Part shown: positions 8,080 to 18,340 of the stretch, piece by piece
Layout: each line of letters starts with the position of its first letter
Numbering within the stretch: position 1 is the stretch's first letter
NCBI RefSeq assembly: GCF_001425755.1
Contig: NZ_LMDH01000001.1
Coordinates: 1,706,335 to 1,770,334 of the forward strand
Source of the DNA: Aeromicrobium sp. Root344
GTDB lineage: Bacteria > Actinomycetota > Actinomycetes > Propionibacteriales > Nocardioidaceae
Direction: 5' to 3'
DNA length: 64,000 nt
The notes under the pieces: generated by a model
Database searches by the model: none
Told to the model about the DNA's origin: nothing
What the model saw: only the letters and a program-made list of their open reading frames with translations
Translations under genes and position numbers: made by a program

Positions 8080-8938
8080 GCCGACCGCCTGGCAGTTCGA
8101 GGCGATCGGCACCGCGTGGCAGATCGACACCCCTGAGCCGCTCGCCCTGGACGTCGCCGCAGCCGTGACCGCCCGCATCGATGAGTTCGATGCGGTGTGG
8201 TCACGGTTCCGGCCAGACTCGGTGGTCTCCCGGATCGCCGTCGAGGGCGGGACGTGGGTGCTCGATCCCGACTCGCGCGCCCTGCTCGACCTCTACGTCG
8301 CGTTGCACGAGGTCACCGGCGGCGCGGTGACGCCGCTTGTCGGGCGTACGCTCGCCGATCTCGGCTACGACGACACGTATTCCCTGCGACCTGTCGCTTC
8401 GCCCGCTGCCGTGCCGGCGTGGGACCTGATCGCCTGGGACTATCCGGCGCTGACCGCCCATGAGCCGTTGCTGCTCGATGTCGGCGCAGCGGGCAAGGGC
8501 CACCTCGTCGACCTCGTGGCGGGCGTGCTCACGGCCCACCGGGTCGCCGACGTCACGATCGACGCGAGCGGCGACCTGCTGCACCGCAGGGACGATCCCT
8601 TGCGCGTCGCCCTCGAGCATCCCGGCGACGCGACCCGTGCCATCGGCGTCGCGGAGCTGTCTCGTGGACAGGCGCTCTGCGCCTCCGCAACGAACAGGCG
8701 CGCGTGGGGCGACGGCCTGCACCATGTGCTCGACGGGCGCACCGGCGAGCCGACCCGCGACATCGTGGCGACGTGGGTCGTGGCCGACTCGTGCCTGCTC
8801 GCCGACGGCCTCGCCACCGCCCATTTCCTCGCCGATCCGGCCCGACTCGTGTCACGCTTCGACCACGAGTTCGTACGCATGCACGCTGACGGCCGGGTCG
8901 AACGATCCCCGGACTTTCCTGGAGAGGTGTTCTCATGA
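8066..8938 (+). CDS. apbE: FAD:protein FMN transferase, ApbE family (290 aa)
   Basis: ApbE enzymes use FAD to attach FMN through a phosphoester to Thr/Ser of electron-transfer proteins. Here IDEFDAVWSRFRPDSVVSRI, VGRTLADLGYDD and DVGAAGKGHLVDLVAGVL match the family, as do the conserved SGDLLHRRDDPLRVALEHP region and HHVLDGRTGEPTRDIVATWVVADS (His and Thr near the active site). It is clearly partnered with the FMN lipoprotein upstream (14-base overlap) and the RnfD-like/reductase fusion downstream (ATGA overlap). No obvious signal peptide is present, so the location of flavinylation is uncertain. Confidence 0.9.
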   Translation: MPRPEPTAWQFEAIGTAWQIDTPEPLALDVAAAVTARIDEFDAVWSRFRPDSVVSRIAVEGGTWVLDPDSRALLDLYVALHEVTGGAVTPLVGRTLADLGYDDTYSLRPVASPAAVPAWDLIAWDYPALTAHEPLLLDVGAAGKGHLVDLVAGVLTAHRVADVTIDASGDLLHRRDDPLRVALEHPGDATRAIGVAELSRGQALCASATNRRAWGDGLHHVLDGRTGEPTRDIVATWVVADSCLLADGLATAHFLADPARLVSRFDHEFVRMHADGRVERSPDFPGEVFS

Positions 8939-10494
8939 ACGCGAATCCCCGCGACCTGCTCGACCGCCAGCTCGGGCGGGTGACGATGTACCGCCTCGTC
9001 ACGATCGTGCTCCTCGCGCTGGCCGCCGTGATGGTCGCCTACACGGCCGGCGGCACGTTCACCGACCCGTTCACGGTCAAGGCCGAGCTCGTCACGCTGG
9101 TCGTGCTGCTCGCCGCGTCGTACGTCAGCAATCGCGTGTGCGGATTCATCTGGCGCATCACGCCGCACGGTGAGTCGTCGATCATCACGGGGCTGCTGCT
9201 GTGGTTCCTGTTCTGGCCGACGACCGACGGGGAGACGCTTGCGTGGCTCGCCGGCGCTGCCGTGCTGGCGAACCTGTCGAAGTACCTCCTCGCGTGGCGC
9301 GGGCGGCACATCTTCAACCCGGCCGCAGCCGGGGCCTTCCTGATCGTGGTGCTCCAACACGTCGTGAACCGCGAGACCACGGTCGACCCGACGTGGTGGG
9401 CCGCCTCCAAGACCCTGTTGCCGTACGTCGCCGTCGGCGCGTTCCTGGTGCTCTGGCGAACCCGGCGCCTGGACCTCGGCGCGGTGTTCATCGTCCTCGC
9501 CGGCGCCCTGACCGTCTGGGGCTTCACGTCCGGGTACGACCAGCCGTTCGACGCAGCCCTCAAGACCACCGCCTACTCGGTCGCCCTCGTCTTCATCGCC
9601 GGCTTCATGCTGAGCGAGCCGCTGACGCTTCCGCCGCGACGGCACCAGCAGCTGGTCGTGGCCGTTGTCGTGGCCGTCGTGATCTCGTACCCCCAGTGGA
9701 TCGCCCTGCTCGACAAGACGCCGTTCACCGTGGACGGGATCGGCGTGAGCCAGCAGCTCGCGCTGCTGATCGGCAACCTGCTCGCGTTCGCCTTCGCCCG
9801 CCGGCACGGCGTCACGTTCGTGCTCGAGGGGAGCCGGGTGCTCACACCGGAGACACGCGAGCTGACGTTCCGCGCCAAGCGCCCGGTGTCGTTCGAGCCC
9901 GGCCAGTATGCCGAGCTCACCGTGCCGCACGCGGGGGTCGACGGCCGTGGCAGCCGTCGTTCGTTCAGCATCAGCTCGCCGCCGAACGCCGAGGGCCGGG
10001 TGTCGTTCGCGTTGCGCGTGCCGGAGGACTCGTCGAGCTTCAAGAAGGCGCTGCTGGCCCTCGAGCCCGGCGACACGGTCCACGCGACCGGCATCGGCGG
10101 CGACTTCCTGCTGCCGTCGGACTCCTCCGAACCTCTGCTGCTCGTCGCGGGCGGCATCGGCATCACGCCGTTCCTGAGCCAGCTGCGGCACGAGTCGTCG
10201 CGCGATGCGGTGCTGGTCTACGGTGTCTCGTCGCCCGACGAGGTGCCGTTCGTGGAGGAGCTCGCGGGGCTCCGGGTCGTGCTCGTCGGACCCGCTGCGC
10301 CGAGCGGGCTGCCGGACAGCTGGACCTACGTCGAGGCACCCTTCCTGTCGACGGACCTGATCGCCCAGGCCGTCCCGGACCTGGCGGCCCGCACGGCGTA
10401 CGTCTCCGGGCCGCCGGCCATGGTCAACGCCGTGCGCCCGGGCCTCGCGAAGCGGTGCAAGGGCGTCAAGACCGACTACTTCACCGGCTACTGA
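8935..10494 (+). CDS. RnfD/NqrB-like membrane domain fused to a ferredoxin-reductase domain (519 aa)
   Basis: Residues about 20-285 contain roughly nine membrane helices and the motif GRHIFNPAAAGAF, similar to NqrB/RnfD subunits of sodium-pumping or RNF redox complexes. Residues about 290-519 form an FNR-type FAD/NAD module: RRSFSISSPP binds FAD, GGIGITPFLSQL starts the NAD(P) fold, and YVSGPPAMVNAV plus a C-terminal aromatic end close it. The fusion would take electrons from NAD(P)H in the cytosol and carry them across the membrane to the flavinylated lipoprotein encoded two genes upstream. I see no SGAT flavinylation motif in the membrane part. The start overlaps apbE by 4 bases. Confidence 0.82.
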   Translation: MNANPRDLLDRQLGRVTMYRLVTIVLLALAAVMVAYTAGGTFTDPFTVKAELVTLVVLLAASYVSNRVCGFIWRITPHGESSIITGLLLWFLFWPTTDGETLAWLAGAAVLANLSKYLLAWRGRHIFNPAAAGAFLIVVLQHVVNRETTVDPTWWAASKTLLPYVAVGAFLVLWRTRRLDLGAVFIVLAGALTVWGFTSGYDQPFDAALKTTAYSVALVFIAGFMLSEPLTLPPRRHQQLVVAVVVAVVISYPQWIALLDKTPFTVDGIGVSQQLALLIGNLLAFAFARRHGVTFVLEGSRVLTPETRELTFRAKRPVSFEPGQYAELTVPHAGVDGRGSRRSFSISSPPNAEGRVSFALRVPEDSSSFKKALLALEPGDTVHATGIGGDFLLPSDSSEPLLLVAGGIGITPFLSQLRHESSRDAVLVYGVSSPDEVPFVEELAGLRVVLVGPAAPSGLPDSWTYVEAPFLSTDLIAQAVPDLAARTAYVSGPPAMVNAVRPGLAKRCKGVKTDYFTGY

Positions 10495-10569
10495 GCCGGC
10501 GGTGGTTGCTGGCAGACCGTCGCCGACCTAGTGTGATGCAGGACACATCCTTTCGTCCCAAGGAGGGGC

Positions 10570-10719
10570 ATGTCCGAGATGCCAGCCGAGTTCCTCGAGC
10601 CCGAACGGCGAGAGGAGCGCGACGCGCCGAGCGTGCGAGACCGCGGAGCCGACGAGCCGGTCCGCGATCCGCGAAGCTCGAGCCAGCCCGAGACCGATCG
10701 GCCGTACGGCGACGGCTGA
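10570..10719 (+). CDS. Small charged protein of unknown function (49 aa)
   Basis: A short ORF with a very strong ribosome site (AAGGAGG, 5 bases before the ATG). It encodes MSEMPAEFLEPERREERDAP and then a run rich in Arg, Asp, Glu, Pro and Ser, ending in RPYGDG; it has no hydrophobic or structured segment and is probably disordered. It sits between the flavin operon and clpB, directly before the HAIR-like element. I do not recognise a family. The excellent ribosome site and high-GC codon pattern favour a real gene, but length makes chance possible. Confidence 0.45.
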   Translation: MSEMPAEFLEPERREERDAPSVRDRGADEPVRDPRSSSQPETDRPYGDG

Positions 10720-10756
10720 TTCGCTCTGCTCGACGGATTGGCACCGATCGGGCAAA

Positions 10757-10777
10757 GTTGATAGGAATGGACTCAAC
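10757..10777 (+). promoter_or_regulatory. HAIR-like (HspR) element upstream of clpB
   Basis: GTTGATA-N7-ACTCAAC matches the HAIR consensus CTTGAGT-N7-ACTCAAG at 10 of 14 positions with exact spacing, 51 bases before clpB. HspR represses clpB and dnaK in actinobacteria; its action here is inferred. Related TTGAG half-sites continue to about 10797. Confidence 0.55.
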
Positions 10778-10827
10778 TTTGAATGCGTTGAGATGAGTGA
10801 CACTCGTTCCATTCCAGGAGAACCACC

Positions 10828-13416
<2,589 letters not shown>

Positions 13417-13450
13417 GGTTCGTCACCACCGTGATGGTGGGATGGAGGGC

Positions 13451-14326
13451 ATGACCGAGGACCGTCCCGAGCGCCCGCACCGGCTGGTGTCGACCTGCCT
13501 CTACCTGGGGTTCATCGGTGTGTTCCAGGCCGTCCAGGCCCTGCGCGCCCTGACTGGCTGGGACTCCATCGAGGGTCAGGAGCGGGTCGCGAGATTCACC
13601 GATCCATGGGTCGAGGACGGCCTCACCCGCGGTCACGCCGAGCTGATCTATCGGATCTACCTCGGCGTGCTCGCGTTCCTGGGCGCCGCGGTGCTCGTGT
13701 TCGCGATCTACAGCGCGATGGGACATGCGGTCAGCCGCATCATGCTGACGATCGCGACGCCGATCATGGCCACGGTGGGGATTCTCCAGTCGATTCCGGC
13801 GTTCCTCGTGGGATTCCTCGCGCTGTTCCTCGTGTTCCAGCTCTGGCACCCGGACGTCCGGCGGTGGTTCGACCTGATGAACGGCAAGGAGCCGCCGCCG
13901 GCGCGTCCGGCCGCGTGGCCGCCGCCGTTGCCCTCGACGCCTCACGCGGATCCGGCCGGAGGCGCCGGGCCCGGAGCGCCGCAGCACTGGCCGGGTCCGC
14001 CGCCGTGGGCGCCGCACCCGCAGGCGTACGCGCCCCGGCCGCCGGCACCGACCGATCCCGTCAAGGTCGTCTCGATCATCGCGCTGATCATCTCGTCGAT
14101 CGTCGCCGCAGGCTGCGCGTTCTTCCTCGTGGTCTACGGCTTCGCGCGCGAGGAGCTCGTCCAGCAGCAGGTCGACTCGGACATGAACTGGATGAACCTC
14201 TCGGAGGCCGAGATCCGCGACAGTTACCACGATCTCGCCGTGCTCTCCTGGGTCGTGCTGCCGCTCTGCCTCGTGGCGATCGTGGTCTCCGCGGTGCTCC
14301 TCGTACGTCGTCGCCGCCGCGACTGA
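13451..14326 (+). CDS. Integral membrane protein with a Pro-rich loop (291 aa)
   Basis: No family recognised. Hydrophobic segments lie near residues 13-33 (LVSTCLYLGFIGVFQAVQAL), 70-95, 98-135, 205-232 and 260-285, giving about five helices. Between the third and fourth is a cytosolic or external loop (about 145-200) made almost only of Pro, Ala, Gly and His. The C-terminus ends in RRRRRD, a strong positive-inside signal. The start at 13451 is preferred because GGAGG lies close upstream; an in-frame ATG at 13442 would add three residues. It lies alone between clpB and ndh. Confidence 0.65.
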   Translation: MTEDRPERPHRLVSTCLYLGFIGVFQAVQALRALTGWDSIEGQERVARFTDPWVEDGLTRGHAELIYRIYLGVLAFLGAAVLVFAIYSAMGHAVSRIMLTIATPIMATVGILQSIPAFLVGFLALFLVFQLWHPDVRRWFDLMNGKEPPPARPAAWPPPLPSTPHADPAGGAGPGAPQHWPGPPPWAPHPQAYAPRPPAPTDPVKVVSIIALIISSIVAAGCAFFLVVYGFAREELVQQQVDSDMNWMNLSEAEIRDSYHDLAVLSWVVLPLCLVAIVVSAVLLVRRRRRD

Positions 14327-14412
14327 GCGACCGGATTTGTCCGGACATGAGAGTCGTCACAGAGCCCGCCCGCGATGTGCGTCGCCCACCCCTCGGTCGA
14401 TAGACTGAAGAC

Positions 14413-15774
14413 ATGCCAGACAGCAGCGCTCCCGGTCAGAAACGCCCTCACGTCGTCGTGGTCGGAGGCGGGTTCGGCGGCATCGCTGCCGTCCGCAAGC
14501 TCAAGCGCGCCGACGTCGACGTGACGCTGATCGACCGGCACACCTACAACACGTTCCAGCCGTTGCTCTACCAAGTGGCGACCGCGAGCCTCAACCCCGG
14601 CGACATCACGTGGTTCCTCCGCGCGATCCGGTCCAAGCAGAGCAACGTGCGGTTCCTCAAGGGCCTCGTCGAGTCGATGGACCACGACAACAAGACGCTG
14701 CAGCTCGACGGTGGGCTCGAGGTCAAGTACGACTACCTCGTCATCGCCGTGGGCGTGACCGCCAACTTCTTCGGCATCCCCGGCGCCGCCGAGCTCGCGA
14801 TGCCGCTCTACCGCCGGTCGCAGGCCCTGGCCGTGCGCGACAAGATGTTCGCCGCCCTCGAGGACGCTGCGGTCAACGGGCAGGACCGTGACCTGCGCAT
14901 CATCGTCGTGGGCGGTGGCGCCACGGGCGTCGAGACTGCCGGAGCATTCGCCGAGCTGCGCAACAACGACATGCCGGTCACCTATCCCGAGCTCGACCGC
15001 AAGCGCGTCCACATCACCCTGATCGAGATGCTGCCGCACGTCCTCGGGCCGTTCCACCCCAAGCTGCGCGACTACGCCAGGAAGTCGCTCGAGAAGCGCG
15101 ATGTCGACCTGCGCCTCGAGACCGCCGTCAAGGAGGTCCGCGAGGACGGTGTGCTCGTCGAGCACAACGGTGAGCAGGAGTTCCTCCCCGCCGGCATCGT
15201 CGTGTGGGCCAGTGGCATCACGGCGCACCCGACGGTCCAGGACTGGGCCGTGCCCCAGGGTCGCGGCGGACGCATCGAGACCGACGAGCACCTCCGGGTC
15301 AAGGGCATGAAGGACGTCTTCGCGATCGGCGACGTCTCGATCAGCCCCGACGAGCCGCTCCCGCAGCTGGCGCAGCCGGCGATCCAGGGTGGCAAGCACG
15401 CCGCGAAGTTCATCAAGGCCGAGCTCGCGGGCAAGACGATCAAGCCGTTCAAGTACAAGGACAAGGGCACGATGGCCACGATCGGTCGCTCGTCAGCCGT
15501 TGCCGAGATCAAGTTCCTGCCGCGGCTCAAGGGCTTCCCGGCCTGGGTCATCTGGGTCGGCCTGCACGTCGCGACGCTGCTCGGCAACCGCAACCGGTTC
15601 GCCACCATGATCAACCTGACGGCCAAGTACCTCGTCTGGGGCAGCCACAACGCGATCGTCGGCGAGACGCCGCCGGTCGTCGCCCTCAAGCCCGTCACGG
15701 TCGAGGCGCGCGAGCCTCGCAAGGCCGTGTCGCGCGCTGCCGCCCGCAAGGCGACGGCGGCCAAACGCCCCTAG
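14413..15774 (+). CDS. ndh: Type II NADH dehydrogenase (453 aa)
   Basis: A single-subunit, non-proton-pumping NADH:quinone oxidoreductase. VVVVGGGFGGIAAVRKLKR (about residues 15-33) binds FAD, TYNTFQPLLYQVATASLNPGDI is the quinone/FAD motif, IIVVGGGATGVETAGAFAEL binds NADH, and AIGDVS with LPQLAQPAIQGG is the second FAD motif. The tail GFPAWVIWVGLHVATLLGNRNR resembles the membrane-anchoring end of actinobacterial NDH-2. A TAGACT box ends 6 bases before the ATG (leaderless). It converges with and overlaps the next gene by 4 bases. Confidence 0.95.
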   Translation: MPDSSAPGQKRPHVVVVGGGFGGIAAVRKLKRADVDVTLIDRHTYNTFQPLLYQVATASLNPGDITWFLRAIRSKQSNVRFLKGLVESMDHDNKTLQLDGGLEVKYDYLVIAVGVTANFFGIPGAAELAMPLYRRSQALAVRDKMFAALEDAAVNGQDRDLRIIVVGGGATGVETAGAFAELRNNDMPVTYPELDRKRVHITLIEMLPHVLGPFHPKLRDYARKSLEKRDVDLRLETAVKEVREDGVLVEHNGEQEFLPAGIVVWASGITAHPTVQDWAVPQGRGGRIETDEHLRVKGMKDVFAIGDVSISPDEPLPQLAQPAIQGGKHAAKFIKAELAGKTIKPFKYKDKGTMATIGRSSAVAEIKFLPRLKGFPAWVIWVGLHVATLLGNRNRFATMINLTAKYLVWGSHNAIVGETPPVVALKPVTVEAREPRKAVSRAAARKATAAKRP

Positions 15775-16529
15775 TCGAGCGTCGACTCGAGCTCGGCACG
15801 GGCGGTCAGCATCGACGGCCCGTACCACGTGAGCGATCGACCGGACACGAGCCGGGTCGGCGTGTGGCTGAACGCCTCCGGCCCGTCGTCGGCGGTGAAG
15901 ACGTACGGTTCGTCCGGCAGCAGCACGAGGTCGACGTCGGGGGAGTCGATGTCGGCGAGCTCGACCTGGGGATAGCGCTCGTCGCCCTCGCCGAACGCGT
16001 TGACCAGGCCGAGCCGAGCGGCCAGGTCGCCGGTGAACGTACGGCCGCCCACGACCATCCACGGGTCGCGCCAGATCGGGATCGCCACCCGCCGGCCGGA
16101 GTCGGGTGCGGGCTCGGCCCACACCGCCCTGGCCTCGTCGAGCCAGTCCGGGGACTCCCAGCCGAGCGCCTCGGTGAACATCCGCTCCATCGACGCGAAC
16201 GCCTCGTCGACGGTCTCGATCACCGTGACCCACACGGCGATGCCGGCGTCGCGGAGGCGCCGCACGTCGAGCTCGCGGTTCTCCTCCCGGTTGGCCAGGA
16301 CGAGATCCGGGCGCAGGGCGGCGATCGCAGCACGGTCGGGGTTCTTGGTGCCGCGGACGCGGGGGACGTCGAGGTCGCGCGGATGCGTGCACCAGTCGGT
16401 GGCGCCGACGAGCGCTTCGGGCCGGGTCGCCGCGACGGCCTCGGTGAGTGACGGGACGAGTGACACCACGCGCCGCGCCGGACGGACGACCTCGACCGGG
16501 TGCCCGAGGTCGTCCGTGGCGCTCGTCAT
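15771..16529 (-). CDS. BtuF-like helical-backbone metal receptor without signal peptide (252 aa)
   Basis: The fold of class III periplasmic binding proteins (BtuF/FhuD type) is visible: RRVVSLVPSLTEAVAAT at the start, ALVGATDWCTHP, RVRGTKNPDRAAIAALRPDLVLANREENR, then a long backbone helix and VVGGRTFTGDLAARLGLVNAFG. Normal members bind vitamin B12, haem or siderophores outside the cell, but this one begins directly with the domain and has no signal peptide or lipobox, so it should be cytosolic. No ABC-transporter genes adjoin it. TAGAGT lies 6 bases before the ATG (leaderless). Ligand unknown; cobalamin is plausible given the locus. Confidence 0.75.
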   Translation of the reverse strand: MTSATDDLGHPVEVVRPARRVVSLVPSLTEAVAATRPEALVGATDWCTHPRDLDVPRVRGTKNPDRAAIAALRPDLVLANREENRELDVRRLRDAGIAVWVTVIETVDEAFASMERMFTEALGWESPDWLDEARAVWAEPAPDSGRRVAIPIWRDPWMVVGGRTFTGDLAARLGLVNAFGEGDERYPQVELADIDSPDVDLVLLPDEPYVFTADDGPEAFSHTPTRLVSGRSLTWYGPSMLTARAELESTLD

Positions 16530-16548
16530 GGGCTCACTCTAGGCAGCC

Positions 16549-17037
16549 CTACGAGAGGTCCCTGCGCGTGTCGCGGACGTGCTCGCCGGCCGGCCGTTCG
16601 TCAGCGAGCCGATCGTCGGCCTGGCTGTCGGTCAACCGGTCATCCGCCACGTCATTCGTGCGGGTGCCGCCCGTGTCGCGGCTCGTGAGGTCGTCGTCGA
16701 TGTCGGGATCGATCTGGTCTGCCTCGGCGAGTCGCTCGCCGGCTTCGGCGCGGACCTGCCCCGCATCGCGCTCGTGGTCCTGGGCCTGGCGCTCGAGCTG
16801 CTCGGCGGCGATCCTGGCCTGCTCCGCCTCGGCACGCGCTGCCGCGGCATCCGCCTCGCGGCGGCTGGCCTCGACGGCGCTGACCTCGGCCTCCTCGCGG
16901 AGCTGGCCCGCGCGGAAGCGGTCGCGCTGCACGGCCTTGACGTTGGCGCGGTTGCGCAGCGTGACGCCGATGATCGCGATCAGTGCGATGACGGCGAGGG
17001 CGATGAGCACCCACACCCACCAGTTGCTGTCGTCCAT
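16549..17037 (-). CDS. Single-pass membrane protein with coiled coil (162 aa)
   Basis: The start at 17037 is chosen because GGGAG precedes it; the frame is open further. One N-terminal transmembrane helix (about residues 5-27: NWWVWVLIALAVIALIAIIG) is followed by a long Ala/Glu/Arg/Gln-rich helix (about 40-115) with heptad character, then an Asp/Thr/Arg-rich acidic tail. The layout matches small actinobacterial membrane-anchored coiled-coil proteins of unknown role. It is adjacent to, and divergent from, the acyl-CoA dehydrogenase. Confidence 0.65.
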   Translation of the reverse strand: MDDSNWWVWVLIALAVIALIAIIGVTLRNRANVKAVQRDRFRAGQLREEAEVSAVEASRREADAAAARAEAEQARIAAEQLERQAQDHERDAGQVRAEAGERLAEADQIDPDIDDDLTSRDTGGTRTNDVADDRLTDSQADDRLADERPAGEHVRDTRRDLS

Positions 17038-17190
17038 GTCGGTCTCCCTCTCTCGACGGCGCGCGTCATGAGGCGTACGCGCCGCTGTTCCAGGGGGAAT
17101 ACCCGGTTCTGGCGCGGTCACACCTCTCCGTGACGAGGACGCGCGCGGCCGCCGTAGTCTGGAGTGGCGCCGACCCGATCAAGGAGACCC

Positions 17191-18333
17191 ATGCCCGCCG
17201 TTCGTCTGATGCCGTCCGAGGAGTCCTCCGACCTGATCGCGTTGACGCGGGACATCGTGGCCAAGGAGCTGGCGCCCCGGGTCGCGCAGATCGAGGCGTC
17301 GGGGGAGTTCCCGCGTGAGGTGTTCCGCACCCTCGGTCGCGCCGGGTTGCTGTCGCTGCCCTATCCCGAGGAGCTCGGTGGCGGCGGTCAGCCATACGAG
17401 GTCTATCTCCAGGTGCTGGAAGAGATCGCGACGGTGTCCGCGTCGGTCGGTGTCGGGGTCAGCGTGCATGCGCTGTCGTGCTTCGGCCTGTTCACCGCCG
17501 GCACGGATGAGCAGCGGGAGAAGTGGCTGCCGGAGATGCTGTCGGGCGAGCAGCTCGGGGCGTACTGCCTGTCGGAGGCGCACGCGGGATCGGATCCGGC
17601 GGCGATGAGGACCCGCGCGGTGCGCGACGGCGACTCGTACGTGCTCAACGGGGCGAAGGCGTGGACCACGCACGGCGGCAAGGCCGACTTCTACAAGGTC
17701 ATGGCCCGTACGTCCGACGATGGCGGCCGCGGGATCTCGTGCTTCCTGGTGCCGGCCGACACACCGGGCCTGTCCGCGGACCACCCGGAGCAGAAGATGG
17801 GCCTGATGGGCTCGACCACGGCGACGATGTTGTTCGAGGACGTGCGCATCCCGGCCGAGCGGCGGCTCGGTGAGGAGGGTCAGGGCCTGCCCATCGCGTT
17901 GGCGGGTCTCGACTCGGGCCGCCTCGGCATCGCCGCCGTCGCGACGGGCCTCGCCCAGGGCGCACTGGATGCGGCAGTGGCCTATGCCAAGGAGCGCCAG
18001 ACGTTCGGCAAGGCGATCATCGACCACCAGGGGCTGGGGTTCGTGCTGGCCGACATGGCCGCTGCGGTCGAGTCCGCCCGTGCGACCTATCTCGCGGCGG
18101 CGCGGATGAAGGACGCCGGGCAGACGTTCTCGCGCCAGGCCTCGATCGCCAAGCTCGTGTGCACCGACAACGCCATGAAGGTCACCACCGACGCGGTGCA
18201 GGTCTTCGGCGGCGCCGGCTACACCCGTGACTTCCCCGTCGAGCGGTTCATGCGCGAGGCCAAGGTCATGCAGATCTTCGAGGGCACCAACCAGATCCAG
18301 CGCCTCGTCATCGCCCGCGACCTCGCTCGCTGA
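17191..18333 (+). CDS. Acyl-CoA dehydrogenase (380 aa)
   Basis: Standard ACAD: an N-terminal helical domain, CLSEAHAGSDPAAMRTRAV (FAD/substrate loop, about residues 125-145), GQTFSRQASIAKLVCTDNAM, then VFGGAGYTRDFPVERFMREAKVMQIFEGTNQIQ, where the glutamate of FEGTNQIQ is the catalytic base of short- and medium-chain enzymes. It introduces the alpha,beta double bond of acyl-CoAs, donating electrons to ETF. The ATG at 17191 follows AAGGAG, better than the upstream in-frame ATG at 17164. It may work with the mutase and the acyl-CoA oxidase encoded nearby. Confidence 0.92.
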   Translation: MPAVRLMPSEESSDLIALTRDIVAKELAPRVAQIEASGEFPREVFRTLGRAGLLSLPYPEELGGGGQPYEVYLQVLEEIATVSASVGVGVSVHALSCFGLFTAGTDEQREKWLPEMLSGEQLGAYCLSEAHAGSDPAAMRTRAVRDGDSYVLNGAKAWTTHGGKADFYKVMARTSDDGGRGISCFLVPADTPGLSADHPEQKMGLMGSTTATMLFEDVRIPAERRLGEEGQGLPIALAGLDSGRLGIAAVATGLAQGALDAAVAYAKERQTFGKAIIDHQGLGFVLADMAAAVESARATYLAAARMKDAGQTFSRQASIAKLVCTDNAMKVTTDAVQVFGGAGYTRDFPVERFMREAKVMQIFEGTNQIQRLVIARDLAR

Positions 18334-18340
18334 CCCACGC

